This document shows, piece by piece, positions 17,436 to 24,643 of a stretch of DNA of 64,000 nt (position 1 is its first letter; the number at the start of each line of letters is the position of its first letter). The position numbers and the translations under genes are program-made. Below the pieces are notes generated by a model that made no database searches, had not been told where the DNA came from, and saw only the letters and a program-made list of their open reading frames with translations. This DNA comes from Novosphingobium sp. (GTDB taxonomy: Bacteria; Pseudomonadota; Alphaproteobacteria; Sphingomonadales; Sphingomonadaceae). The stretch covers positions 1-64,000 of the forward strand of contig JACKKX010000002.1 in the NCBI GenBank assembly GCA_024236215.1, written 5' to 3'.

Positions 17436-17749
17436 TTTGCAATCCTCCCCTTGAGCTGGCTCATCGTGCGCAGCTGTTCGATTTCCTCAAGTGCCACATT
17501 GTCGGTTGCGCGGTCGGGCAGCAGACGGCCCGGGCTGAACTCGGGATGATCGCTGGCAACCAGGCGTTCGACCGTGTCCATCCGCTCGTCGAGGCGGCGG
17601 GCCAGCTGGTGCAGCTCTTCGAGCAGCGCTTCGTCGTCGTTGGTCAGCGTGGCCGAAGTCTTCCACTTGGTGACATAGTGAAGGATGATCCACGGCATGC
17701 CGACAAAGATCGCCAGCACCGCGATCAGCGGGATAATCATCTCGTCCAT
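17432..17749 (-). CDS. pspB: Phage shock protein B homologue
   Basis: This 105-residue protein has a membrane helix near residues 5-27 (IPLIAVLAIFVGMPWIILHYV), then a coiled coil with LARRLDERMDTVERLVASDHPEFSPG, close to the PspB pattern of R-rich helix, LE core and a D.HP motif. It is longer than E. coli PspB (74 residues), with a tail ending in EEIEQLR. It is 4 bp downstream of pspA and overlaps pspC. Confidence 0.85.
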   Translation of the reverse strand: MDEMIIPLIAVLAIFVGMPWIILHYVTKWKTSATLTNDDEALLEELHQLARRLDERMDTVERLVASDHPEFSPGRLLPDRATDNVALEEIEQLRTMSQLKGRIAK

Positions 17750-17753
17750 CGGC

Positions 17754-18446
17754 TCAGTCTTCCTTCTTGGGTTCGTTCGCGGCGCTCAGCGCGCGCTTCA
17801 TTTCCTCGAGCTCCTCGTCGATCTTGTCGGCTCCGGCGAGCGCGGCGATCTCATCGGCAAGGCTGGGCTTTGCGGAGCCGTCTGCCAGGCTCAGCGCGTC
17901 GGCGCGGCCTTCGGCATAGTCGACCCGGCGCTCAAGCTGGTCGAAGCGCGCCATGGCATCGTCGACCCGCTCACTGGCCAGCAGCGTGCGCAGCTTGACG
18001 CGGTTTTCAGCGCTTTCCAGCCGCGCGGCGATTGCGCCCTGACGGGTGCGGGCCTCGCGCAGGCGGGTCTGGAGCTTTTCGATATCGACCTCGTAAGCGC
18101 GCAGCGCATCGTCGAGCACGGCGATTTCGGCCTTGAGCTGTTCGGCCATGTCGGCGGCCTTTTTCTTTTCGACCAGCGCCGCACGGGCCAGATCCTCGCG
18201 ATCCTTGGACAGCGCCAGCTGGGCCTTCTCGCCCCAGTCGGCCTGGAGCCGGTCAAGCTTGACGGTGTGGCGGTGCATTTCCTTCTGATCGGCGATGGTG
18301 CGGGCCGCGCTGGCGCGAACCTCGACCAGGGTTTCCTCCATCTCGAGGATGATCATCCGGATCATCTTCGCGGGATCGTCGGCCTTGTCGAGCAGATCGT
18401 TGAAATTGGCGGCGATAATGTCACGCGTGCGGCTGAAAATGCCCAT
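17754..18446 (-). CDS. pspA: Phage shock protein A
   Basis: PspA is an IM30/ESCRT-III-family peripheral membrane protein that binds damaged inner membrane and holds PspF inactive in the resting state. The 230-residue product begins MGIFSRTRDIIAANFNDLLDKADDP in the canonical manner and is helical throughout, with long charged heptad-like stretches. The start at 18446 follows GGAG at 8-nt spacing and matches family length. The same frame stays open back to GTG 18677, which would add a 77-residue Pro/Ser-rich N-terminal tail. It is the second gene of the sigma-54 operon. Confidence 0.93.
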   Translation of the reverse strand: MGIFSRTRDIIAANFNDLLDKADDPAKMIRMIILEMEETLVEVRASAARTIADQKEMHRHTVKLDRLQADWGEKAQLALSKDREDLARAALVEKKKAADMAEQLKAEIAVLDDALRAYEVDIEKLQTRLREARTRQGAIAARLESAENRVKLRTLLASERVDDAMARFDQLERRVDYAEGRADALSLADGSAKPSLADEIAALAGADKIDEELEEMKRALSAANEPKKED

Positions 18447-18685
18447 CCAGGGAACTCCGGCGGTTGATTGCGAAAGGGTAGGGGTGGGAGACTTGCGGAG
18501 GCGTTCAACCTCCGCGTCGAGGCGCGAAGCCCGCCGCGCACCGCCCGCGAAGGGGTCGGCGGCGGCGGTCTGGGCCGGAACACCCGAGCGGCGGGGGGAC
18601 TGGGAGCCGCTTTGGGGGCTTGCCTGGGGTTCCGGCCCAAGCGGGTTGAAGGGATCGTGGCCCATCTTGTCGTTCACCGCGCCGC

Positions 18686-18847
18686 TCAGGCCTGCTGAGC
18701 CGCGACGCTGCCCTGCGAAAGGGCCAGCGTCGGGCTGGGCTGAAGCTGCTGGGCAAGGACGAAGAGGTTCATCGCCAGCATGGCGCCGACCGAAAGGGTG
18801 ATCGCCCGGTCAAGGCTGGTGGCGGGGTTGAGAAGCTTGTTGAGCAT
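18686..18847 (-). CDS. 53-residue single-helix membrane peptide heading the pspA operon
   Basis: The product starts MLNKLLNPATSLDRA, has one hydrophobic helix (about residues 15-33, LSVGAMLAMNLFVLA) and a short polar tail ending SVAAQQA. The ATG at 18847 is about 27 nt after the predicted sigma-54 transcription start, so it is the first gene of the Psp operon. No known family is recognised. Its size, order and layout parallel the 46-residue peptide of the second sigma-54 operon (5389-5529). A regulatory or membrane-stress role is inferred only from context. Confidence 0.68.
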   Translation of the reverse strand: MLNKLLNPATSLDRAITLSVGAMLAMNLFVLAQQLQPSPTLALSQGSVAAQQA

Positions 18848-18884
18848 GGTGTGCCTCGTGCGAAGTGCGTTTGTCCGGATATTC

Positions 18885-18899
18885 GCAAAGGCCGTGCCA
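18885..18899 (-). promoter_or_regulatory. Sigma-54 (-24/-12) promoter of the psp operon
   Basis: On the minus strand, TGGCACGGCCTTTGC is an exact match to TGGCACG-N4-TTGC. The -24 element is plus-strand 18894-18899 and the -12 element 18885-18888, predicting transcription from about 18874 toward the peptide gene at 18847. Location between divergent pspF and pspA agrees with the known E. coli arrangement. Confidence 0.88.
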
Positions 18900-18954
18900 A
18901 ATTGCCCAAGTGGCGCAATTTCGTGCCTTTCCGGGGAATTCGACCAGCGACATG

Positions 18955-19000
18955 TGGGAAGGAGTTCCCATGCTTGGGAAATTTCACTATATCTTGGGAA
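18955..19000. promoter_or_regulatory. Candidate PspF binding array (10-bp phased TGGGAA half-sites)
   Basis: Half-sites TGGGAA (18955-18960), TTCCCA (18965-18970), TGGGAA (18975-18980) and TGGGAA (18995-19000) start at offsets of 0, 10, 20 and 40 bp, so all lie on one face of the helix. Adjacent pairs form two perfect dyads, TGGGAA-N4-TTCCCA and TTCCCA-N4-TGGGAA. Relative to the predicted psp transcription start they lie at about -81 to -126, where PspF sites lie in E. coli. The array overlaps the pspF ribosome-binding site and start codon (18970), suggesting negative autoregulation. Confidence 0.7.
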
Positions 19001-20040
19001 TGGATCGCGGAACGCAATTCGTCGGCCAGTCGGGCGCCTTTTTGGATGCGGTGGAACGCGCCAGCCGCGCCGCGCCGATGCGCCGTCCGGTGCTGGTGAT
19101 CGGTGAGCGCGGCACCGGCAAGGAACTGATCGCCGAACGCCTCCACCGCCTCTCCGCCCGCTGGGGCGAGCCGCTGATCACGCTCAACTGTGCAGCCTTG
19201 CCGGAAACGCTGATCGAGGCGGAGCTTTTCGGTCATGAGCAGGGCGCCTTCACCGGCGCTACCAGAGCCCGCGCGGGCCGGTTCGAGGAAGCCGACAAAG
19301 GCACCTTGTTTCTCGACGAACTGGCCACGCTATCGATGGCCGCGCAGGAGCGCTTGCTCCGCGCGGTCGAATACGGCGAGGTGACGCGGATCGGCGCGTC
19401 GAAGCCTGTGCGGGTCGACGTGCGGATCGTGGCGGCCACCAACGAGGACCTTCCCGCGCTGGCCGAAGCGGGTAAATTCCGCGCCGACCTGCTCGACCGG
19501 CTGAGCTTCGAGGTTATCACGCTCCCCCCGCTGCGGGTGCGCGATGGCGATATTCCCGTGCTGGCCGACTATTTCGGGCGCCGCATGGGCACCGAACTGG
19601 GGTGGGAGCGCTGGCCAGGCTTTTCCGACCATGCGATGGCCGCGCTCGAGGAGCACCAATGGCCCGGCAACGTACGCGAACTGCGCAACGTGATCGAGCG
19701 CGCGGTCTATCGCTGGGACGATTGGGAACGGCCGATCGCGCACATCGTGTTCGATCCTTTTGAAAGCCCGTGGAAGCCGCTCCCGCCGGTCCATCCCGGC
19801 GAAGCGCAGACAGATGCTCCCGCCCGTATTCCCCAGGCCGCGCCGGCCGCGCGGCTCGATACCGTGGCCGATCTCAGGGCCGCGGTCGATGCGCACGAAA
19901 AGGCGATCCTCGAACAAGCGCTCGGGCGCCATCGCTACAACCAGCGTCAAACCGCCAAGGCGCTCAACCTCAGCTACGATCAGCTTCGCCATGCGATGAA
20001 GAAGCACGGGCTTAGCGACAGCCGGGTCGACCCGGCCTGA
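18970..20040 (+). CDS. pspF: PspF, sigma-54-dependent activator of the phage shock operon
   Basis: This 356-residue AAA+ activator lacks an N-terminal receiver domain, as PspF does. It shows Walker A GERGTGKELIAERLH, the sigma-54 contact loop GAFTGA, Walker B GTLFLDELA, the arginine-finger region FRADLLDRLSFEVI, and a C-terminal Fis-type helix-turn-helix (RYNQRQTAKALNLSYDQLRHAM). ATG 18970 has GGAAGGAG upstream; a second ATG at 19000 is possible and would follow the whole operator array. It is divergent from the operon it should activate, with PspA as its expected inhibitor. Confidence 0.94.
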   Translation: MLGKFHYILGMDRGTQFVGQSGAFLDAVERASRAAPMRRPVLVIGERGTGKELIAERLHRLSARWGEPLITLNCAALPETLIEAELFGHEQGAFTGATRARAGRFEEADKGTLFLDELATLSMAAQERLLRAVEYGEVTRIGASKPVRVDVRIVAATNEDLPALAEAGKFRADLLDRLSFEVITLPPLRVRDGDIPVLADYFGRRMGTELGWERWPGFSDHAMAALEEHQWPGNVRELRNVIERAVYRWDDWERPIAHIVFDPFESPWKPLPPVHPGEAQTDAPARIPQAAPAARLDTVADLRAAVDAHEKAILEQALGRHRYNQRQTAKALNLSYDQLRHAMKKHGLSDSRVDPA

Positions 20041-20047
20041 GCATCGC

Positions 20048-20257
20048 TCACTTCATCAGATATTGCCCGGCCTTGGCGTTGAAGTTGTTGCGGGCCCAGG
20101 TCTTGGCGGCGGCAGCGGTGGCGAACAGCTCGGTTTCGCGGGTGCCCGAAACGATCGGATAGCCTTGCGAATTGTACCGCACGTCGCGCACGGTCAGGCG
20201 AAAGTTGCCTTCGTCGTCGCGGTCGATCAGGAAAGGCCGGGTCGCTTCATCAGACAT
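20048..20257 (-). CDS. Hypothetical 69-residue protein
   Basis: A small soluble protein starting MSDEATRPFLIDRDDEGNFR, with a beta-rich looking middle (LTVRDVRYNSQGYPIVSG) and a short helix TAAAAKTWARNNF. No family is recognised. The start at 20257 is chosen because the upstream in-frame stretch to 20299 overlaps the previous gene. It overlaps the upstream 70-aa gene by 8 nt and converges on pspF 7 bp away. Confidence 0.65.
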   Translation of the reverse strand: MSDEATRPFLIDRDDEGNFRLTVRDVRYNSQGYPIVSGTRETELFATAAAAKTWARNNFNAKAGQYLMK

Positions 20258-20462
20258 GGGTCGGTTCCTTTTGCTGCGCCTGGATGCGCTCGTGGTCACG
20301 CTTGATGCGCTCGGCCTGAATCTTGAGCTCGCGATTGGCCAGTGCCATCCAGGCCGCGTGCGAGCGCATCAGCGTTTCGCGTTGGTTGTCGAGCAATGCC
20401 ACGCTGGCCGCTTTCTCGCAGATTGCAGCCTGATCGAGGTAGAACTGCGCTGAAGCGGCCAT
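20250..20462 (-). CDS. Hypothetical 70-residue helical protein
   Basis: The product begins MAASAQFYLDQAAICEKAAS and is predicted to be almost entirely helical, with alternating Ala, Arg, Glu and Gln (MALANRELKIQAERIKRDHERI). No membrane segment, signal or known domain is seen. It is probably co-transcribed with the 69-residue gene it overlaps. Function unknown. Confidence 0.65.
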   Translation of the reverse strand: MAASAQFYLDQAAICEKAASVALLDNQRETLMRSHAAWMALANRELKIQAERIKRDHERIQAQQKEPTHV

Positions 20463-20495
20463 GGCTTTGCAAGCCCTTTCGGTGTGGTGCGGGCC

Positions 20496-20642
20496 TCAGC
20501 CCAGAATGGCGATCACCGCTTCGCGCAGTTCGCTGCGCGAGAGGGTGGAATTGCGCCGCGCCGGGCGAGTGAGCTCACCCTGGCGGCGGGCGGCGCGTGC
20601 GGGCGATTGCCGGGCACGGGCCAGAATTGGGTCATGGTACAA
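20496..20642 (-). CDS. Small basic protein, possible 48-residue ORF downstream of infA
   Basis: From a TTG at 20642 the frame encodes an Arg-rich 48-residue protein whose C-terminus (STLSRSELREAVIAILG) looks like a real amphipathic helix. The frame stays open further upstream to a CTG at 20696 that overlaps the infA stop as CTGA, mirroring the xTGA overlaps common in this genome; that version would be 66 residues ([15 protein letters not shown]...). There is no ATG. Coding status is inferred from amino-acid composition and context. Confidence 0.4.
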   Translation of the reverse strand: MYHDPILARARQSPARAARRQGELTRPARRNSTLSRSELREAVIAILG

Positions 20643-20692
20643 ATCAATTGGTCTTTCCGGCGCCTCTTGCGCCGCTGGATTAGGCAGGCGGC

Positions 20693-20962
20693 TCAGCGCC
20701 GGTTGCCCTTGCGTTTGCCTGGCGGGCCGGCACCGCCTCCGGGACCGCGGTCCCGGAACACGATGCGGCCCTTGCTCAGGTCATAGGGGGTCATTTCGAC
20801 GCGAACCCGGTCGCCCACCACCGAGCGGATGCGGAACTTGCGCATCTTGCCCGCCGTGTAGGCGATGATCCGGTGGTCGTTTTCCAGCATGACGCCGAAG
20901 CGTCCGTCCGGAAGGATCTCGTCGATCTGGCCTTCAAGCGTGAGGAGATCCTCCTTGGCCAC
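20693..20962 (-). CDS. infA: Translation initiation factor IF-1 with C-terminal extension
   Basis: This 89-residue S1/OB-fold protein contains [36 protein letters not shown], the standard IF-1 core. A basic Gly/Pro-rich tail of about 17 residues ([17 protein letters not shown]) follows, absent from the usual 71-72-residue IF-1. The start is GTG at 20962 (VAKEDLL), 4 bp after the cspA stop, so it is part of a cold-shock operon. A second, canonical infA may exist elsewhere in the genome; this could then be a paralogue. Confidence 0.9.
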   Translation of the reverse strand: MAKEDLLTLEGQIDEILPDGRFGVMLENDHRIIAYTAGKMRKFRIRSVVGDRVRVEMTPYDLSKGRIVFRDRGPGGGAGPPGKRKGNRR

Positions 20963-20966
20963 CGCG

Positions 20967-21173
20967 TCAGGCTGCTTCGAGCTGCACTGCCGAGGTTTTG
21001 CCGCGCTTGTCTGTTTCCAGCTCGTACTTGACGCGCTGGTTCTTATCGAGGGTTCCCATCCCGGCGGCTTCGACCGCGCTGATGTGAACAAAGGCGTCGC
21101 CGCCGCCCTCATCAGGCGCGATGAAGCCATAACCTTTGTCGGGATTGAAGAATTTTACTGTGCCTACCGGCAT
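20967..21173 (-). CDS. Cold shock protein, CspA family
   Basis: This 68-residue single cold-shock domain has RNP1 KGYGFIAPD and RNP2 DAFVHIS, starting [10 protein letters not shown]. It binds single-stranded nucleic acid and melts RNA structure at low temperature. A long leader (about 120 nt from the predicted promoter) is consistent with the usual 5'-UTR control of csp genes. It is followed 4 bp later by infA in the same operon. Confidence 0.95.
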   Translation of the reverse strand: MPVGTVKFFNPDKGYGFIAPDEGGGDAFVHISAVEAAGMGTLDKNQRVKYELETDKRGKTSAVQLEAA

Positions 21174-21300
21174 ATCCTGTTCCTTTCACGAAACACGGGT
21201 GACCCGCAGGCAATGGGCCTACGGAGCGTAGAAGCGTGAAAGGGAACGAAGGGGCGCCGAGCGCCGAAAAGTTCCGTCGCAAGCGACGTTAGCAACGATG

Positions 21301-21328
21301 TATATAGGCCCGTTTGACGAAAAAGCAA
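21301..21328 (-). promoter_or_regulatory. Probable sigma-70-type promoter of cspA-infA
   Basis: On the minus strand TTGCTT (plus 21323-21328) and TATATA (plus 21301-21306) are separated by 16 bp. They lie about 130 bp upstream of the cspA start, leaving a leader typical of cold-shock genes. Confidence 0.5.
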
Positions 21329-21377
21329 CCTTGGCGGCAAAGTGGCGCTTGCCACCCGCCCTTCGCGACCAATCAGC

Positions 21378-21403
21378 TATCGCGCGCCTGACCCAGGTGA
21401 TCG
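21378..21403 (+). repeat. Degenerate copy of the rimP 5' end
   Basis: This 26-bp stretch matches 24650s rimP sequence (24652-24677) at 24 of 26 positions. Translated, both read IARLTQVI in the same frame, and the two differences are third-codon changes (CGC/CGT, CTG/CTT). The two copies flank the 3.2-kb segment carrying the pspF-tail relic and the phosphoesterase gene. Confidence 0.6.
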
Positions 21404-21437
21404 TTCACCCCGTACACATTTCCAAAACCGCGCGCTC

Positions 21438-21600
21438 AGCCGATTCCGCGCCCGATCTGAAAGCCGCAGTCGACGCCCACGAGAAGGCCATGCTCGAAAC
21501 CGCTCCGGGCCGTCACCGTTACAACCAGCGCCAAACCGCCAAGGCCCTGGGGCAGAGCTACGACCAGCTACACCATACGGTGAGGAGACTCGGACGGTTA
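21438..21600 (+). pseudogene. Relic of a pspF C-terminal helix-turn-helix
   Basis: The plus-strand frame reads DLKAAVDAHEKAMLE, then GRHRYNQRQTAKALGQSYDQL. About 33 of 45 positions equal the C-terminal end of PspF (19870-20010). There is no AAA+ domain upstream and no stop where the gene should end, since the frame runs into the antisense strand of the phosphoesterase gene. It is read as a decayed partial duplication of pspF or of a related Fis-type activator. Confidence 0.65.
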
Positions 21601-24435
21601 GTCGCGGGGGCAGGTGCGGGCGCTGCCGGCCAGCAGTGCCTCGCGATCCGCGCTGAGATCGGCGCCACTGCGTCCGGTCGGCTCCGATCCGGAGCCAAGC
21701 CCGGCCCACAGCGCGGAATTGAAGGCATCGGTATCGAGCCGGTCTTCCTGGGCGAATTCCTGCCCGGCCATGGCCGCGCTCCAATAAGCGGAGCTGCGTC
21801 CCGCACAGTCCGCCAAAGCCTGGGCCTTGGGAACGAACCGTTCTGGCTCAATCGGCAGCTGGGTGGAACGCAGGGCATCGGCAGCTTCGGCGCGAAAGGT
21901 CCAGCTGGTCTGGGCCGGATCGAACAGGTCGGCCATCGGCACGGCCAGCGCATCGTTGAGGCCCAGCGGCTTGATACCCAGCACCGCGCCGATTGTGCGC
22001 AGCACCGAAACCGTGGTGTAGCGGGTCGAAATCACCTTGCCCTGCTTGACATAGGGACCCACGAAGTAGGCGAGCGAGCGGCGCGCATCGACATGGTCGG
22101 CGCCGTTCTGCGCATCGTCCTCGATCACCACGATCAGCGTCGAATTCGCTGCCTTGCCATTGGCGACGCGCTCGACCACGCGGCCCAGGGCATAGTCGTT
22201 ATCGGCCATCTGGGTCTCGACCGTGTTCACCCCGTCGATAGCGTGGGCGAAATCGCCAAAATGATCGTTGCCCAGCCGCAAAAGGGTCAGCGCGGGCAGC
22301 GACCCGGCCGCTTCCATTTCCCCGTATTCGCGTTCCCACTCGCGTTCGCGCCAGAAGTCGGGAAGCTTGAGGTCAAACCCGCGATAATAGGGATCGCTGC
22401 GCCCGGTCAGATCGCGGTCGCCAGAGGTAAAGATGCGCCGCCCTTCCTTGGCGGGTTCGCGGATTACCGGGACCGCGCCGGGGGCATCGGTGTCGTAAAC
22501 CGATACGTCGGCAAAACCGTAGTTGCGCACCGAAATTCCCGCCCGGATCGCCGCATCCCACAGATAGCCTTGGCCTTCCATCTCGTCTTCCTCGCCGTCG
22601 GGCGCGGTCAGCAGCGCGGAACCGGGCAGGAGGTCGGGATCTTTCGACATCGAAGGGTTGGTCTGGTGGCGCTCGGCCATGGTCTGTCCGGTGGCGACGA
22701 AACGGTCGGTCTGTTCGGCCTCGTAGGCAAGCCCGCGCCGGGCATAGTTGACCGAGGCGTTGCGCTCAAGCAGATCGGGACTGCGCGCGGCGGTCGACCA
22801 GGTCCAGCCGGTGCTCGATTGCTCGCCGCTGTTGTAGAAATTGTCGAGCGTGACAAAGTTGCGCGCCAGCGCCTGGTGGTTGGGTGAAAGCGCCCGGCCA
22901 AGGATAGCCAGATGCGGATCGCCGTTGCCGCGATCGAGATCGCCGAGCACCTGATCGTAGGTGCGGTTTTCCTTGATGATAAAGATCACGTGGCGGATCC
23001 TGGGCTTTATCTGAGCCATGATCTGTTCAGCGGCGGCGCGCGCCGGACCATCATCAAGCCCGATATTGGCTGCGACCTGGCGCGTCGTTGCCACCAGCTG
23101 CTCCTGCGAGGGCAGCGGAAATTCCAGCAATCCGGCCTTTTCCAGCTGGAAGATATACTGGTTGGCCGGTCCGCAGGCATCGCCCTGGCTACGATAGGTC
23201 GCAATCTGCGGTCGGCAGCCTTCAGGGTTCGGGCCCGGAGGGCTCTTGCGGTTGGCGACGAAAATCCACTTGCCGTCGCGGCTGGCGGCAACCGTGCTGG
23301 GGTACCAGCCGGTCGGCACCAGTGCCTCGACCGCATAGCTTTCCTCGATTGGCGCCAGCACGGCCAGCGCGTTGATCCCGCCCAGCGTCACCAGCACCCG
23401 TCCATCGGGAAGCAGCGCCAAGCCGTTGGGGTTGAAGCCCTTGCCGGGCGAGGTGCCGAGCGCATCGGGCAGACCCACGCGGGGTTCCGCCACGATCCGG
23501 CCCGCCGCAAGATCGATTACCGCCAGCCGGTCGGCATTGTCTTCGGTGGCCAGCAGACGGCCCCGCTGGCGGTCAAGCAACAGTGAGGTCGGTTCGCCGA
23601 TAGTGGCGAGGCGCCCGGCCACGCGGACTGTGCTGCCGTCGATCACCAGCGCCACAACCTCGCGGTCGCGCGGCGAGGAGACCCAGGCCCGGCCGGGATC
23701 GCTCCACACCAGCGCAAGCGGATATTCGCCGCCCGGCTTGCCGACATCGGCGGGGTCGATCTTGCCGGGGCGCAGGTCCTGCTCGGCGATCACGCTGTTG
23801 GTGCCGAGATCGAGCAGACTGACCGAATCGTTGTAGTAATTGGCGACAAGCGCCCGCTTGCCGTCGGGGCTGACCGCAACTCCCGCCGCCTGCGGCTTGA
23901 CGTCCACGCCGTTGCCTGCGGTGTGGCCGAGAGCCACCGTGCCGGTTTCGGCAAATTTGCCGCCCTTGCGGCGGAAGACGTGGACATTGTCATCCACCCC
24001 GCCACCGACCACGAAGCCGCTGCCATCGGGCAGCCAGGCGACCCCGCCATAGCTGTTGGGGACGATGAGGGTCTGGATCAGTTTGCTGCCCTTGGCTCCG
24101 ATCGCATAGCGGAAGACGTATTGACCGCTTTGCGCGGGCACGATCTTGCCATCGGCGCCAACAAAGCGATTGAAGCCGCTGGTCAGGATCAGCATCTCGC
24201 GCCCGTCGGGGCTGACGGCGGTTGCCGCCGCTCCGTCGGCAACGAATTCCGGGTGCGGCCCGGCATGGGCCACCAGCGGTGCAAAGCTTGCGCCGGGCGC
24301 GGCAAGCGGGGTCAGGGATTGTCCGGTGGGAAGCGGCTGCCCTTGCGTCACAGCGGCCGGTTCGGCCAGGGCAGGCGATGCGGCGAGAGCGGGAATGGTC
24401 AGCGCCAGAACGGCAGCCAGGGTGATCGGGCGCAT
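21598..24435 (-). CDS. Secreted YncE-like beta-propeller / phosphoesterase (alkaline-phosphatase superfamily)
   Basis: This 945-residue protein has a signal peptide ending SPALAEP, an N-terminal half with propeller-type repeats (AVSPDGRE, VAWLPDGSG, VAVSPDGKRALVANYYND), and a C-terminal phosphoesterase domain (VIFIIKENRTYDQVLGD, LDNFYNSGEQSSTGW, VVIEDDAQNGADHVDARRS). This fusion is known in proteobacteria; the natural substrate is unsettled. It probably acts in the periplasm or outside the cell. It is divergent from rimP across a 208-bp spacer. Confidence 0.88.
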   Translation of the reverse strand: MRPITLAAVLALTIPALAASPALAEPAAVTQGQPLPTGQSLTPLAAPGASFAPLVAHAGPHPEFVADGAAATAVSPDGREMLILTSGFNRFVGADGKIVPAQSGQYVFRYAIGAKGSKLIQTLIVPNSYGGVAWLPDGSGFVVGGGVDDNVHVFRRKGGKFAETGTVALGHTAGNGVDVKPQAAGVAVSPDGKRALVANYYNDSVSLLDLGTNSVIAEQDLRPGKIDPADVGKPGGEYPLALVWSDPGRAWVSSPRDREVVALVIDGSTVRVAGRLATIGEPTSLLLDRQRGRLLATEDNADRLAVIDLAAGRIVAEPRVGLPDALGTSPGKGFNPNGLALLPDGRVLVTLGGINALAVLAPIEESYAVEALVPTGWYPSTVAASRDGKWIFVANRKSPPGPNPEGCRPQIATYRSQGDACGPANQYIFQLEKAGLLEFPLPSQEQLVATTRQVAANIGLDDGPARAAAEQIMAQIKPRIRHVIFIIKENRTYDQVLGDLDRGNGDPHLAILGRALSPNHQALARNFVTLDNFYNSGEQSSTGWTWSTAARSPDLLERNASVNYARRGLAYEAEQTDRFVATGQTMAERHQTNPSMSKDPDLLPGSALLTAPDGEEDEMEGQGYLWDAAIRAGISVRNYGFADVSVYDTDAPGAVPVIREPAKEGRRIFTSGDRDLTGRSDPYYRGFDLKLPDFWREREWEREYGEMEAAGSLPALTLLRLGNDHFGDFAHAIDGVNTVETQMADNDYALGRVVERVANGKAANSTLIVVIEDDAQNGADHVDARRSLAYFVGPYVKQGKVISTRYTTVSVLRTIGAVLGIKPLGLNDALAVPMADLFDPAQTSWTFRAEAADALRSTQLPIEPERFVPKAQALADCAGRSSAYWSAAMAGQEFAQEDRLDTDAFNSALWAGLGSGSEPTGRSGADLSADREALLAGSARTCPRD

Positions 24436-24470
24436 CGGGTACCTCTCTTGACCGGAATGGAATTAGCCTG

Positions 24471-24481
24471 CTGTCCGACAG
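24471..24481. promoter_or_regulatory. Short palindrome upstream of the phosphoesterase gene
   Basis: CTGTCCGACAG is a palindrome around a central C, 36 bp upstream of the phosphoesterase start. The CTGTC half is reminiscent of Pho-box repeats, but spacing and number do not fit a classical PhoB site. It could be an operator; support is weak. Confidence 0.3.
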
Positions 24482-24643
24482 GTGCGCGCGCAGGTCAAGC
24501 CGGGCTCCATTCTAATGCTTGCAATTCCATTGCCACCCGCCTATCTGGCCGCCATCCCGACATTGTGAAGCAAGGTCAGGGCTGGCGCCGCAAGGGGCCG
24601 GCACCAAGGAGCTTTGCCACCGTGTCGCGACAATGGAGTTACA

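Larger units (their letters stand above)
21174..21597. other. 424-bp region holding the cspA promoter/leader and a relic segment
   Basis: The left part contains the cspA leader and promoter. The right part (from about 21370) contains a copy of the rimP 5' end and a degenerate pspF tail, listed separately. No complete gene is seen here. A plus-strand frame opens at 21298 but only continues as antisense of the phosphoesterase gene. Confidence 0.6.

Noticed and set aside
18901-18919. ATTGC-N9-GCAAT dyad upstream of the psp -24 element as the PspF site
   Set aside because: It is only 2 bp from the -24 box, too close for an enhancer-binding protein, and a similar sequence near 5251 lies at a different distance. 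The phased TGGGAA array fits better.
21298-22887. 529-codon plus-strand frame from the cspA leader into the phosphoesterase
   Set aside because: Only the first third (rimP-like and pspF-like fragments) has meaning; the rest is antisense of the phosphoesterase gene.
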